Shown: positions 42,817 to 53,719 of the stretch, piece after piece | Layout: each line of letters opens with the position of its first letter | Position numbering within the stretch: position 1 is the stretch's first letter | NCBI GenBank assembly: GCA_024734495.1 | Contig: JALMQS010000075.1 | Location: 3,154,935 to 3,218,934 of the forward strand | From: Forficula auricularia | Taxonomy: Eukaryota > Arthropoda > Insecta > Dermaptera > Forficulidae | Length of the DNA stretch: 64,000 bases | Direction of reading: 5' to 3' | The notes under the pieces: generated by a model | Told to the model about the DNA's origin: nothing | Databases searched by the model: none | What the model saw: the letters and a program-made list of their open reading frames with translations, nothing else | Position numbers and translations under genes: made by a program

Positions 42817-44093
42817 TTGGTAACTAAGTAATTGCGGATTTTGTTTAGAAAATCAAAGACAATTCTTTCATGGAACTAAATAACTTTATTCTGTAATGTA
42901 TTGCCCATTTTGATCAATGACCTTTTGCCATCTTTCAGGCAGCATCATAATCCCACGTTCATAAAACTTCTGGTTTTTATTAGCAAAAAACTGAATCAGG
43001 TACAATTTGACATCATCATCATTATTGAAATTTTTACCATTCAAGGAGTTTTGTAAAGATAGAAATAAAAAGTAATCAGATGGGGCAAGGTCAGGACTAT
43101 ATGGTGGATGTGGCAAAACATCCCAACCAAGCTCCAATAATTTTTGCCGAGTGACCAAAGATGTGTGTGGCCTTGCATTGTCATGATGGAATACAACACC
43201 TTTTCGATTTGTCAATTCGGCCCGCTTTTCTTCAACTGCATTGTTTAATTTCGTTAGTTGTTCAATGTAGACAACAGAATTGATCGTTCGGTTGGGTGGT
43301 AAGAGTTCAAAGTAGACAATTCCTTTGTAATCCCACCAAACTGATAACAAAACCTTCTTTTGATGAATACCAGCTTTTGATGTTGTTTGAGCTGGTTCAC
43401 CTGGCCTGCTCCACGATCTTTTCCGCTTGATATTGTTGTAAACAACCCATTTTTCATCGCCAGTTATCAGTCGTTTTAAAAATGGATCATTTTCATTACG
43501 TTTCTTTAGCAAATCGCAGCTGTTAATGCGTTGCGTTAAATGCGTTTCTTTCAGTTCGTGAGGAACCCATGTATCGAGTTTTTGAACATAGCCAAGTTGT
43601 TTTAAGTGATTTTCAATGCATGTATGTGATACATGAAGCTTCTCTGCAATCTCACGTGTTGTACTGTGACGATCCGAATCGATTATTGCTTTGATTAGGT
43701 CGTCATCAACTTCAACTGGACGACCAGAGCGTTTTTCATCTTTGAGTGAAAAATCACCAGAACGAAATTTGGCAAACCAATTTTGACACTGCCATTCTTT
43801 AAAGGCTTCGTCGCCATAAACAGCACATAACTTTTGGTGAGCTTGCGATGCGTTTTTCCCTTTGCGGAAATAAAAAAGCAAAATATGACGAAAATGTTCC
43901 TTTTGATTTTCCATTTTTCAACGAACGCCAAACAAAAACTACGCAACCGATCAAAAAACTTTTTTTACTGATTTACAGCTGAATTGCCAACTATCAAATA
44001 ACAAAATGTGTTTTACATTTGGACTACGCCAGCAAACCTAAAAATTCAACTGAAGCCATCTATGAGTGAAATCCGCAATCACTTAGTTGCCAA
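42817..44093 (-). mobile_element. Full-length mariner element
   Basis: Imperfect terminal inverted repeats: left TTGGTAACTAAGTAATTGCG, right (reversed) TTGGCAACTAAGTGATTGCG, each continuing GATTT. 1277 bp, normal for mariner. About 180 bp of untranslated sequence lie between the right end and the start codon and about 70 bp between the stop and the left end. A clear TA target duplication at the outermost matched base was not found. Confidence 0.85.
42886..43914 (-). CDS. Mariner transposase, intact 342-residue frame
   Basis: Cuts and pastes the element by binding its terminal repeats; acts in the nucleus. The N-terminal HTH pair spans about residues 5-110 ('FRKGKNASQAHQKL', 'RSGRPVEVDD', 'TTREIAEKLHVSHTCIENHL'), with linker WVPHEL at 116-121. 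Catalytic residues: Asp153 in TGDEKW, Asp245 in HHDNARPH and Asp280 in 'YSPDLAPSDY', giving DD34D spacing. Length matches the usual 340-350 residues and there is no stop or frameshift. The ATG of MENQKEHF is in the expected place after the 5' untranslated part. Sequence looks closest to cecropia-type mariners by eye. Inserted in a LINE remnant, so younger than it. Possibly still functional. Confidence 0.95.
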   Translation of the reverse strand: MENQKEHFRHILLFYFRKGKNASQAHQKLCAVYGDEAFKEWQCQNWFAKFRSGDFSLKDEKRSGRPVEVDDDLIKAIIDSDRHSTTREIAEKLHVSHTCIENHLKQLGYVQKLDTWVPHELKETHLTQRINSCDLLKKRNENDPFLKRLITGDEKWVVYNNIKRKRSWSRPGEPAQTTSKAGIHQKKVLLSVWWDYKGIVYFELLPPNRTINSVVYIEQLTKLNNAVEEKRAELTNRKGVVFHHDNARPHTSLVTRQKLLELGWDVLPHPPYSPDLAPSDYFLFLSLQNSLNGKNFNNDDDVKLYLIQFFANKNQKFYERGIMMLPERWQKVIDQNGQYITE

Positions 44094-44125
44094 GTGATGA
44101 AACAAACTCTATTAACAAATTTTGA

Positions 44126-44262
44126 GGATGAGAAAGTGATCTTGATGCGGAGCGGGGGTGGATGTGGGGGTGCAAAAGGTGAAGGTGGGCAATGGTGGGG
44201 TTCCGGGGGTAGGACCAGGCTTCGGGGGTGGGGTAGAGCAGGGTGGAGGTGGGAGGAAAACA
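44126..44262 (+). repeat. G-rich tract
   Basis: Strongly G-rich plus strand with repeated GGTGG and GGGGG groups, resembling the family H tract at 41510-41590 but without its hairpin. Four G-runs close together would allow a G-quadruplex. Confidence 0.5.
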
Positions 44263-44291
44263 CAAATTTTTTCAGCACTGGCAAAAGTGGT

Positions 44292-44678
44292 TTATTCAAA
44301 GTATGCACCATCAGATTCTACACATTTTGACCAACGATCCGTCAAATTGTGTATCCCCTCCGAGTAGAATTTTTCCCCTTTCGAGGCGAGTCAAGATTCG
44401 AGCCATTTTGCCACTTCTTCGTAATTAGCTTCTGCCAGCAAGTCCTCCAGGTCAGCATCCTCAAACTATTTCGGCTGTCCAGGCCGCTCCTTGTCGTTCA
44501 CATCAAAATCAACACTTCGAAACCGTCCAAACCAACGTTGGCAGATTTTTTCAGATTGAGCATGGTCCCCATAAACTCCCCTGAGAATACGAGCCGTTTC
44601 CGCAGCCGATTTCTTCATTAAAAAATAGTGCAACATCACCTCCCGCAAATGCTCTTTTTTCGGCACAAAATCCGCCAT
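44292..44678 (-). pseudogene. Internally deleted mariner transposase
   Basis: The N-terminus is intact from MADFVPKKEHLREVMLHYFL to 'CQRWFGRFRSVDFDVN' and 'ERPGQPK', then a stop, 'FEDADLEDLLAE', and a jump to the C-terminus ('EEVAKWLES', 'KFYSEGIHNLTDRWSK', 'CVESDGAYFE', stop at 44292-44294). The whole catalytic domain is deleted. Different family from 42886-43914. Terminal repeats were not located with certainty. Confidence 0.85.
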
Positions 44679-44699
44679 GTTTACAAGCCAATATCTCAT

Positions 44700-44948
44700 A
44701 CACAAATGAACCGAATGTTGACATGTTATATGCCGTTTGAAAGGTGATTACCAACACTATAAAACCAAAAAAATATTTGGATGAGTTTGGTGGAAAAATA
44801 CCGAAATGCCATCTTTTAGAAAAAAGGACATTATTAACCGCCAAACCTAGTATTATTTGGATTCTGAAATCAGTTTCCAAAATGGTCAGTAGCTCTCGGT
44901 CTAAAAATACATATATCTTCTATTAGAGCACTTGTTAAGACAATTTTA
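44700..44948. other. Unassigned, probably mariner flank
   Basis: May include the 5' end of the deleted mariner; no second terminal repeat recognised. Confidence 0.35.
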
Positions 44949-45155
44949 AAAATTTAAATTCTAAGGGTGAAACGAGGGTGAACCGCGACCTAATATGCTG
45001 TACCACTTGTACTTCCAAATATTTCCAAGTTATTCCAAATATTTCCAAGCACTTCCAAATATTTCCAAGCACTTCCAAATATTTCCAAGTACTTCCAAAA
45101 TACTTCTAAAGAGGTGTACACCTACTTCCAATCGCGGATCACCTCTCGGTTAAGC
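44949..45155. mobile_element. Family C MITE, copy 2, with minisatellite
   Basis: Ends GAGGGTGAACCGCGACCTAA and TCGCGGATCACCTCTCGG are diverged forms of 8838-8993. The interior (45008-45105) is a run of about 20-bp units of ACTTCCAAATATTTCCAAGC. Confidence 0.65.
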
Positions 45156-45159
45156 CGCT

Positions 45160-45208
45160 CTTCGCTTAAAGGAGAGAGACACGGGTTCGAGACCCGTCGG
45201 ATGCTCAA
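45160..45208 (+). repeat. T-arm-like tRNA fragment (SINE?)
   Basis: ACGGGTTCGAGACCCGTCGG forms a perfect T-arm-like hairpin with a B box. No other tRNA parts present. Confidence 0.35.
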
Positions 45209-45209
45209 T

Positions 45210-46360
45210 TTATTTTCCTTTTCTATAAAATCAAAAAATAATAAAATAATTTTCTAAATGTACAATTAACATATAAAATTATTGATCATATTATTTAACT
45301 TTCGCGGTTCAAATTGCTTTAAGAAAAAAAATTAAAACTTTAAGTTTAAAAAACAATTTTTCTAAATATTTTCATAATTTACTTATTGGTGCTTGGTTCA
45401 AATAGCGGCATCTTAACTATTAATATATCTAGAGTTGCTAGTTGCTACAAAAATATGAGAATACTTTTAAAATACGTATATCATTTATTCATATTGAACA
45501 GAGATCGCTTTCGCCATAATTAACTTGACCATCTATTCATATCAAATATAATTTCTTAATTATAAATATATCGTTTTTTCAGTGTAGGGAAAGTAAAATG
45601 CCATTTTCTATTGACTATGTAGAAAAATTATTTGAATTTATGGAATTTCTAAACCGCATTTTGAGTATTTTAGTTCTTGAAATATTCAAATCGAATCCAC
45701 TAAAAATACATCTTCCCTTTTTTTTGAATCCTTATTTAGGTATAGATTTCTCTCCCTTTCCCCGGTGGTAGGTGGTAGGTATATATGATCCTTCTGCCAA
45801 TGCGGAGAGAGATAATTAAAGAATAATGAATTTTGTGATGTTATTTTTGCCCGCCCAAGGGTTGTTGGTACTCGTAGAGAGGAGAGATTTTCCCAACGAT
45901 TTAGGGGTCGGTTGGTTCGTTCTCTAGTCAAAAAAAGAAATCATTCCCTGAATAATAGATAAAGCTACTTTGGATATCTCTCGCTTTAAAAACTAAACGT
46001 CGCATTCAATTAATATGATTTATTAAGTTCCATTTATTATGTATTGCACTTTATTTCATTCTGTTTAATTTTAGAATATTTGATATCTAAGTGACAAATA
46101 TTAGCGAAATTAAAAAAAATTCTATCCTATTCGAGGAATGGATTTATTCGCTCTGAATTATACAGGTGATTAATATCAAATATGAAAGGTGAAAAATACC
46201 AAATTTCTATTACCTACTCAATAATTCACTAGTTTAACTTGCTCAAAGATTTATAATAAAATGTAAACTATAATTTATGAGAATAGCACTATTTCCATGC
46301 TATGCATTTATTTAAACACGAACTGAACCTGCAGGCGTGCCTAGTTAAATGTTAAGTACC
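45210..46360. other. Unique AT-rich region
   Basis: No repeat partner or gene recognised; a short frame at 45686-45931 has no motif. Confidence 0.35.
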
Positions 46361-46367
46361 TGGAACA

Positions 46368-46382
46368 CCGAGCGATGCTCGG
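46368..46382. repeat. Family H hairpin, copy 2
   Basis: AGTACCTGGAACACCGAGCG followed by ATGCTCGG: 6-bp stem CCGAGC/GCTCGG. Confidence 0.6.
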
Positions 46383-46419
46383 TAATTTTTTGATTCAGTT
46401 AAAATCGATATAGTAATAT

Positions 46420-47024
46420 TATAGGAAATGATTAAGATGATGGATGATTTTATTATGTTTGGCTCGAAGGGTTAGTTGGAAGGAGATTCGCCGGGCTTGG
46501 ATGGGAGATAATCTCTCTTGGCGGCGTTAAAGCCAGAAAAATGCTATTTTAAATAAGAATTTGCACTAGGCAGTTGAAAATATGCTTTAAATGAAATAAT
46601 GGCACAAGGCCCGCATTTATTGCTTCTTCGTTACAGAACGTGTATACAAATTACTTCTTAGACACAAGCCGTCTCTACCAAATCGTTCCAAGGTGATCAG
46701 TCACCCCGGAGAGCTGCCTCATTCAATGAGTTTCAACAACTGACAACTCACACATGACAACTGAATGACAACTGAGTTCGCTTCGAGGAGCTGGCTGCTT
46801 TTATAACCCTGGCTCTAATTAGCAATTAAGCTGATTGGTTAATTATTCCCGCCTTTTAGGTGACGTATGCATAATTTTTCGCGTGCTTGATTCTTTATAA
46901 AAGGGCCGTGTCCTTGCTGTTCACCTATCATTTTATCGAAGGATTCTGACCGACATAGAGCAAGCAAACGCCTTTCTCAAGGCGAAAACAAATCTTTATT
47001 TTTAAAAGCATTTTACATTGAAAG
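46420..47024 (-). repeat. LTR-like block with a pol II promoter, copy A
   Basis: About 605 bp, present reversed at 59627-60220. On the minus strand it shows CCAAT (ACCAATCAGC), then TATAAAAG, then an arthropod initiator-like TCAGTT placed about 31 bases after the TATA start, then an AATAAA signal (GCAATAAATGCGGG). This order is what an LTR or a small pol II gene would show. Ends do not have the usual TG...CA, and no retroviral genes lie nearby, so a solo LTR is only a guess. Confidence 0.5.
46778..46830 (-). promoter_or_regulatory. Candidate pol II core promoter in copy A
   Basis: Minus strand: CCAGGGTTATAAAAGCAGCC followed by a spacer and ACTCAGTTGTCATTC. TATA-to-initiator distance about 31 bases, as in insect promoters. 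Confidence 0.45.
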
Positions 47025-47550
47025 GAGAGGAGAATATAATCCTACAATATTATATTTAATTTTAAATTCAGGTAAAAAGATAAATTAAAATAAAATTGAA
47101 ATAAAACTTAATTTATATATTTTTACCAACGTTTACACGCGCCATGGCCATCATCAAGATATTTTTTATCACTTGGCACAACGTTTTGAATATAATTGCA
47201 ATTAATCTTTCGTTGACCCTTTTAAATCCTGAAGAAGGAGGTACGATTCTTCGTATTTTTTAAGAAAATGAAATTGATATTCTAATAAATTATATTATAG
47301 AAAAATACATTTAATTAATTAAATTGGCAAATTCTAATAAATAGTAATAATTGCTTTAAACTATTTGTGGAATTTAAAATTGAAAAAACAATTAATTATT
47401 AAAAGGAAATTGAATAAAAGTGTAATTATAAGTTTTTATCAAGACAACCACCTGTGAATAATTAATTCAATTAACAAAAAACCCATCAAAAACAACTTAG
47501 CCGAAGATGAGACCGTGACAGATCGAATCATCAACCCAAAAAATAATTTT
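47025..47550. other. AT-rich spacer
   Basis: No gene or repeat partner. Confidence 0.4.
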
Positions 47551-47559
47551 TAAGAAAAA

Positions 47560-48280
47560 AATAAAACCGACTTCAAAAAATTAAATGCAACAAATAAAAT
47601 ACACTAAAAGGTATAAAATAATTATTATCTTATTTAGTTACAATTAAACGACGAAATATTAACATGAAATTACTTTTTGAAGTCAGTACCAAACAAACTA
47701 TACCTATAAGCGAGCGTACCCGCCAAACGTACTAAGTAAGATCCGTCGAGTGCGATTCATAAAAGGTATATGTTTGGCACCGACTTCAAAAAGTAATTTC
47801 ATGTTAATATTTCGTCGTTTAGTTGTAACTAAATAAGATAATAATTATTTTATACCTTTTAGTGTATTTTATTTGTTGCATTTAATTTTTTGAAGTCGGT
47901 TTTTATTTTTTTCTTAAAAATTATTTTTATTTTTCTCTTTTTAGTGATGTTATTAATAGTAATAGTCATATCATCAGAACTTGACCAAATTAATATGACA
48001 CCATCCCTAAGACACCCCCTTTCGGATAAAAAAAGAACCATCGAAATCGGTTCAGAAACAAAGAGGTTAGGTCTAAACAAACCTAATAAAAAAGGTCTAA
48101 TACCTATGAAAAAAAAACGAAAAAAAAATGGGACCAATCGGAAGCTAGACTGCACCCAATGCAAAAAAATTTTTCAAAATCGGTTGAGAATTGGCTGAGA
48201 TATGAGGTAACATAGGCACAAAAAAAAAAAAAAAATTCAGTCGAATAGAGAACCTCCTCCTTTTTTGAAGTCGGTTAAAA
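47560..48280 (-). mobile_element. Family P composite repeat, copy 5
   Basis: Palindromic core at 47560-47900, then body, ending CTCCTCCTTTTTTGAAGTCG. Full structure, reverse orientation of copies 2-4. Confidence 0.7.
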
Positions 48281-48289
48281 AGCCCTTAA

Positions 48290-49010
48290 CCATTGAATTT
48301 CATCCAAATTGTTAGAGCCGTTTTTGAGAAACGGATTCTATAAATATTTTACATTATATTCAATTCTATATTATGGTATATTCTATGTATACATATATAC
48401 AAAAAATGTTTGTTTAATATAATAAGATTTTGAGAGCAAATTTTACAAGTAACCATTAGGGATGCGCCAAGTCGCTTTTGCGCCGTCGGACAATGGGCCC
48501 AAATCTGAAAAGCTGGCCAAAAGTAAAAAAAAAAAAGTTGTTAGTAGGGAGTTTTTGACCTTTAGGTTGGATACACACATAGTTTAAGTATTCGGCGGTC
48601 AAGAGTATACTGTTATGTTCAAGTTTTTATTTCAAACTGTATACGTTGCACCGTATATGTTGAAGTATCAAACGGGGCAATTATGTATACAAAATTTGGT
48701 TGAGTTTGGTACAAGAGCCTAGATTTTAATTTTTTGACCGTACCCCCCCCCCTCAATTTCGTTCGGTTAGTTTCTGCATTTTTATACTTCTGGGGTCCCA
48801 ATGATTATGTATACAAAATTTGGTTGAGTTTGGTAAATGGCCAAGATTTTTATTTTTTGACCCTACCCCCACCCCCCATTTTGGGCGGTTAGTTTTTGAA
48901 TTTTTAGACTTCTAGGGTCCCACTGATTATGTATACAAAATTTGGTTGAGTTTGCTCAAATGGCTTAGATTTTTAATTTTTAACCCCCCCCCCTCCACCC
49001 ATGCGCGGAT
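48290..49010 (-). mobile_element. Family K repeat, part
   Basis: From about 48690, two and a half of the K internal units (GATTATGTATACAAAATTTG, C-rich tracts). The part 48290-48690 is unassigned. Confidence 0.45.
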
Positions 49011-49165
49011 CCAGGGGGGGGCGATGGGTGCGACCGCCCCCCCAAAGCATTGGAGATCAACATTTTTATATGTTTATTTAATTTTTCTTTATAAAATTCT
49101 CTGATCCCCCCCGCTTGGACAATTCGATCGCGACACACTTCCGAGATCAAAAGTAGATCTTATAT
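49010..49165. mobile_element. hAT MITE relic inside K
   Basis: GCGGATCCAGGGGGGGGCGA start and CTTGGACAATTCGATCGCGA and AAGTAGATCTTATATA blocks, as in 5968-6295 and 11384-11591. The second end is missing. Confidence 0.5.
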
Positions 49166-49169
49166 ACCG

Positions 49170-49550
49170 GCGACTGCCCTCCCCCTTAATTTTGGGCCGA
49201 TATGCACCAAAATCTAATCAGCTCTTAATCTCAATGGACCAACACTACGTGTGAAATTTGTTTTCGATATTCACACTAGTTTTTGAGCTAGCTCGTCCAC
49301 AAAAATTTGGTAACGCACAGACTAACTAACAGACATTTTGACAAAACAATTATTATCTCGAAAAATATAATTTTTTCGATGTTCACTTATTAGAGCTTTT
49401 TTGTAGAGCAAAATGCCATGGTTTCGCTCAATTTTTTTAATCAAAATAATTTGAGCCGTTTTTGAGATATTCCGAAAAAAGAAGCAAAAAAATACTTTTT
49501 TCATCCACGATTACAACAATACTTGGCCATAACCTGTATGGTAAAGTAAA
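49170..49550 (-). mobile_element. Family K repeat, left-end part
   Basis: Contains 'caccaaaatctaatcagctc', ATTTGGTAACGCACAGACTA and the terminal CCTGTATGGTAAAGTA. Confidence 0.6.
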
Positions 49551-49559
49551 AAAAAATAA

Positions 49560-50280
49560 TAATTTAAAACTATAAATGATTTGAATAAAGTTAATATACC
49601 TATAGATAATATTTCTATTTGGGAAAACCCAAATGCAGAATGAATGATTAGATTGCCAATGGATTTGTCCAAATACTTATAAAGTGGAAAGCAATTTGGG
49701 TTTCTTTTGGTGCTGTTGGTAAAAATTCAAGCTAAAAGGTTAGACGATTTCATTTCGTTTATTCGAATCTAAACCACTCTCTTTAAGAGATCTTTTGTGG
49801 TTAACTTCAAAAAGCATGTAATTTCCAACCGAGAGAGAGAGAGAGGATCTATTCTCTTGGTCGTTGTTTAAATGGCTAAGAGTCCTTACTCCGAGGAAGG
49901 ACTGGCCCTATAAAGTGTCTAGTTGTTTTCTAATTCAATTACACTCACTTCTTCTTGGGATGTGTGAGATAGCAAGGAAGAAGACAAGATTTAATTAGAT
50001 TAAAGCTCGTTCACACTCGAGCCAAGTCTAATTCCAGTAAAATCTACCGAAATAAAACTCCCAAGATGCAATTACCCTCTTTTGTTCAGATGGGTTCTTT
50101 TCCCTTACTTTGCGGCTTTTGTTAAACCTACAGGGTGTATTTAAAAAATATCTTCGGATTTTTCGAATCGTGATTTGAATTTTCTAAACAATTAAGAATT
50201 ACCTACTTAATTAACAATAAAGAGATTACAATGGTTATTATCATTATTAAAACATACTTATTTTCAGATTTTATTGGGAA
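49560..50280. other. Unique region
   Basis: No gene or repeat partner; short GA run at about 49835. Confidence 0.35.
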
Positions 50281-50283
50281 AAT

Positions 50284-50345
50284 CAGCCTTCGGCGGGCAG
50301 GCGTCTTACTGGCTAGGCGGCTACATCCCCTGACCCCACAGTGAG
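50284..50345. repeat. GC-rich module, unclassified
   Basis: CCTTCGGCGGGCAGGCGTCT and CTAGGCGGCTACATCCCCTG; similar in style to GC-A/GC-B but without clear alignment. Confidence 0.3.
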
Positions 50346-50387
50346 TTTTAATTTAAATTTCATCAATAATTAGTAGAGATTGTGGTG

Positions 50388-50570
50388 TTGGTGCAAGGTG
50401 AAACATCTATAATAAAGATAAGAGTAAATAAATATTATATTTAATATTGATTTACTATGAGTTAAGGATTCTAGGTTAATATGAAATAAGTGACCTAGAC
50501 TCCTTAACTCATAGTAAATCAATATTAAATATAATATTTATTTACTCTTATCTAAATTTCATAAATTTAA
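50388..50570. repeat. Foldback relic without hammerhead core
   Basis: Starts GGTGTTGGTGCAAGGTGAAA; arms (ATTTAATATTGATTTACTAT, AAGTGACCTAG and complements) meet near 50490. Same outer arms as 22096-22905, with the core region lost. Confidence 0.65.
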
Positions 50571-50578
50571 TAAATTGT

Positions 50579-50707
50579 AGGTGTTAAATAAAAGGCTTAT
50601 TTTTTAGCAGTTTAATTTTAAATGGTAGGTTTAAATTAAAAAAAGGAAACGAAACAACATTTAAAATTAAAAAAACTGTTGAAAAATAAACCTTTTATTT
50701 AACACCT
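50579..50707. repeat. Inverted repeat, about 45-bp arms
   Basis: GGTGTTAAATAAAAGGCTTA and its complement at 50682-50706. A related single arm is at 51600-51640. Confidence 0.65.
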
Positions 50708-50739
50708 ATAAGAATCCTCAGCACCACCGTGAATTAAGT

Positions 50740-51540
50740 TAATAAATTGTATTCGTCATGAACTATTAGTAGGTTTTAAAATTAATAATTTTAATTTCCT
50801 AATTTTAATAAATTTCATTTGTCATGAACTATTATAAAATCTATGAACTATTAGTGGATTTTCAAATAATAATTAAAATTTTCTAATTTTGATAAATTTT
50901 ATTTGTCATGAACTATTATAAAATCTATGAACTATTAGTGGATTTTTAAATAACAATTAAAATTTCCTAAATTTTATTTGTCATGAACTATTATAAAATC
51001 TATGAACTATTAGTGGATTTTCAAATAATAATTAAAATTTTCTAATTTTGATAAATTTTATTTGTCATGAACTATTATAAAATCTATGAACTATTAGTGG
51101 ATTTTCAAATAACAATTAAAATTTCCTAAATTTTATTTGTCATGAACTATTATAAAATCTATGAACTATTTGTGGATTTTCAAATAATAATTAAAATTTC
51201 CTAATTTTGATAAATTTTATTTGTATGAGGAATTTAAAATAATAATTTAAATTTCTTAATTTTAATAAATTTTATTTGTCATTAACTACATTAGTGGGGT
51301 TTAAAATAATAATTAAAATCTATGAACTACTAGTGGATTTTTAAATAATAATAATTTAAATTTTCTAAATTTAATAAATTGTATCTGTCATGAACTATTA
51401 GTGATTTTCAAATAATAATAATTTAAATTTTCTAATTTTAATAAATTTTATTTGTCATGAACTATTAGTGATTTTCAAAATAATAATAATTTAAATTTTC
51501 TAATTAAAAAAAAATATTTGTCATGAACTATTAGTGGGTT
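50740..51540 (+). repeat. AT-rich tandem repeat region
   Basis: Repeated words TTTATTTGTCATGAACTATT and ATCTATGAACTATTAGTGGA alternate with about 110-130 bp periods for at least seven units. The last unit runs into module E, so the array derives from the module's inner side. Confidence 0.75.
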
Positions 51541-51597
51541 TTAAAATAAAAAAAAAAATCACGTCGGTATCGTCACGCAAGCCGATTATAATAATTT
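51512..51597 (+). repeat. End module E, copy 3
   Basis: TTTGTCATGAACTATTAGTG, then CACGTCGGTATCGTCACGCA, then GCCGATTATAATAA. Confidence 0.6.
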
Positions 51598-51679
51598 CTA
51601 AGTGTTAAATAAAAGGCTTATTTTTCAGCAGTTTTTTTAATTAATTTTAAATTGTGTTTTTTTTTAATTTACCCAAATA

Positions 51680-51711
51680 TTTCGGAAATTTTTACAATAT
51701 TCCTTCTTCAG
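51680..51711 (-). ncRNA. Hammerhead-like core, type f
   Basis: Minus strand: CTGAAGA, extra A, stem GGAA/TTCC with a 12-base loop, GAAA. Single copy; flanking helices not clear. Confidence 0.35.
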
Positions 51712-51714
51712 TGG

Positions 51715-52020
51715 ACCTTTACCAAAATCATAGTATTTGCTCAGTCTTCAAAATTCGAACACAGGGCCACAGAGACATTTAATTTCGTCATTTTTAATTC
51801 TGCCCTCAAAAAACTCTATCAATAACATTTTTTTTTATTTTTATGAATTTCTTTTTAATGCTTTAACAGACAAGTCAATTAGAACACTAAAAAAAACTTT
51901 TTTCTAAATTGAGGAAATTATAAGACGGTGTTATCTACTAAATCTGAGATTGTATAGATTATTTTTAATTATAATATGTCAGAAGGGTTGTTTTCCGTTT
52001 CGGATTTAGTAGATGACAAC
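51715..52020. other. AT-rich spacer
   Basis: Contains a partial copy (51957-51995) of the 491-550 arm. No gene. Confidence 0.4.
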
Positions 52021-52024
52021 TTTC

Positions 52025-52400
52025 CTTAGAAATTTAAACTCTACTTCTATATGTATATTAGTACCTGGAGGCACCGAGCGATGCTCGGTAACCACTGACC
52101 CCCACACCTCCCGAAACCATACACCTCGCCCCCAACACTGCACCCCCACTCCACCCCAACCCATCCCAACCGCCCCTCTAACCCCAGGACCCCCCAGAAC
52201 TGCGCCCCCCACATCCATCCCCACCCCCGACCCAGTTTTTGCATTTCTATCTTTCTAATGGTCCACATATTATGTGTATATTTGTTTACTCGTACACCAA
52301 TTTGCCCACATTCGTTCATATTGATAAACATTATAAAAAATACATAAGAAAATAATAATAAAAAAATAATCGTATAGGATCTGAAATAAAAACATAAAAT
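52025..52400 (+). repeat. Family H repeat with C-rich tract, copy 3
   Basis: AGTACCTGGAGGCACCGAGC and hairpin at 52074-52088, then a strand-asymmetric C-rich stretch to 52235, then 'cgtacaccaatttgcccaca' and AATAATCGTATAGGATCTGA. The reverse order is found at 41217-41660. Confidence 0.65.
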
Positions 52401-52514
52401 TATTTATTAAATACATAGCTATATATAATATATTCAATTATTTCCACACTTATAATAAAGTCTAATTCAAAAATATTCATTTTAGTAAAAGTAAAAAGCA
52501 AGGATTTTTAAAAT

Positions 52515-52590
52515 AGTTCTGTGGTCCAATGCTAGAGTGTCGGACTCATATGCAAGAGGTCCCAGGTTCTAATACGACTTCCGCCGAATC
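52515..52590 (+). repeat. tRNA-derived fragment or SINE head
   Basis: A-box-like TGGTCCAATGC and a degenerate B box (GGTTCTAATAC), with a CTCATAT anticodon-loop-like segment. Too diverged for a functional tRNA. Confidence 0.35.
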
Positions 52591-52667
52591 ATTTTTTTTT
52601 ATTGAGATTTTCATCTATCAATAATTACTTTAATTAAGAAAAAATCAATTAAGATGAATTTTGATGA

Positions 52668-52845
52668 GGTCCAGACCTAGCCAGATCGTTTTTTCATCCT
52701 CAAAACTTGTTAATAGATTTTGTTTCATCAAAATCGATAGGGCCGTTTTCAAAATAGAACCAATATACAAATATATAAATAAATAAATATATATATAAAT
52801 AAATATACAATTTTTGATCGTTTAATAAGAGTAGATAAGTAAATA
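52668..52845 (+). repeat. Dispersed repeat, copy 1
   Basis: GTCCAGACCTAGCCAGATCG to TTTAATAAGAGTAGATAAG. A second copy in the same direction is at 53905-54055, lacking the TA/AAATA expansion. Confidence 0.7.
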
Positions 52846-52899
52846 ACTTTTTAGACAGTGTGTATTTTAACTACAGGTTTTAGCAAAGAATTTAATCGG

Positions 52900-53468
52900 C
52901 TAAAGAAGCACCAGGCGAATTAATTTATGACATCCTTGTAAAAATGTACAAGCACACGCTCTGAATCAACAAAAGAATGACAGACCTGCTGCCTTCTGCG
53001 AACGTGTCTGTAACTAAATGGGTTTGTCTGTGTGCGTGTACTGGCAGGGGGAGGGTGTAGGGAATAAAAGAGCACCCCCCCCCTCAATGTAACCAGGGTA
53101 AAAATGAGAGCCCCATTGAATTGCTGCCGGCTTTAAAAGCGAGAAAAGGACCAAACAGGGAGGCTGGCTGACTGTGCTTATACATTTTACATGCCTCGAG
53201 AGTCAAAGGGTCGAACTTTGAACCCTCCTGGTGGTAGGGATTCCTACTCGTTTATATAGAGAGAGACACACTGTATATATATATATCTCAAACCACCGAT
53301 GCTAATTTCGATTGACTTACGATTGCATTTTTAAAGGGTGTAGTTTTGGAATTTTATAAGGTAGATTTCGAAGATCAGAACCAGCATCTTCACAAATTTG
53401 GGATCCATGGGCTAAAATATTTTTGTTCTTTAAATATATTGGATTGAGCAATATTATTACTAATTAAA
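52900..53468. other. Unique, GC-richer segment
   Basis: CpG and GA/TC-containing sequence, no gene identified. Confidence 0.35.
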
Positions 53469-53470
53469 TA

Positions 53471-53715
53471 TTAGGTTGGACCATAATTATTCAACAGTAC
53501 CATGTTTAGTTGTTTATTCTGGAGCGTATTCGCCATCTCTACTTCAATTACTGCTTCACATTTGCTTGGCAGACAGTCGATTCCACGGGCAAAGTAGTTG
53601 CTGTTCTTAGAGGCAAATCCATAGCTTAACATCGTTCACCAAGTCATCCAAATCGTCGTAAATTTTATACACCTGCCAGTTTTTCAGCGAGCGATTAACG
53701 TGGTACTCTGTGGGA
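53471..53715 (-). pseudogene. Mariner transposase C-terminal fragment with 3' end
   Basis: The minus strand encodes RSLKNWQVYKIYDDLDDLVN, 'DVKLWI', then after a frameshift 'YFARGIDCLPSK' and 'EAVIEV', ending in a region with a one-base insertion near the stop. The end TTAGGTTGGACCATAATTAT (plus strand, from 53471) looks like a mariner terminal repeat after a TA. Same family as 36226-36388. Confidence 0.75.
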
Positions 53716-53719
53716 GCCT

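Noticed and set aside
46778..46830. Promoter as the start of a host gene
   Set aside because: The same promoter block occurs in an inverted copy 12.6 kb away and no open frame follows either, so a mobile origin is more likely.
50740..51540. CRISPR-like array
   Set aside because: Units are long, AT-rich and lack unique spacers of constant length; the context is eukaryotic.
52047..52331. Frames rich in Gly/Trp or Pro across 52006-52331 and 41338-41735
   Set aside because: They translate the G-rich or C-rich tract of family H in both orientations; not protein genes.
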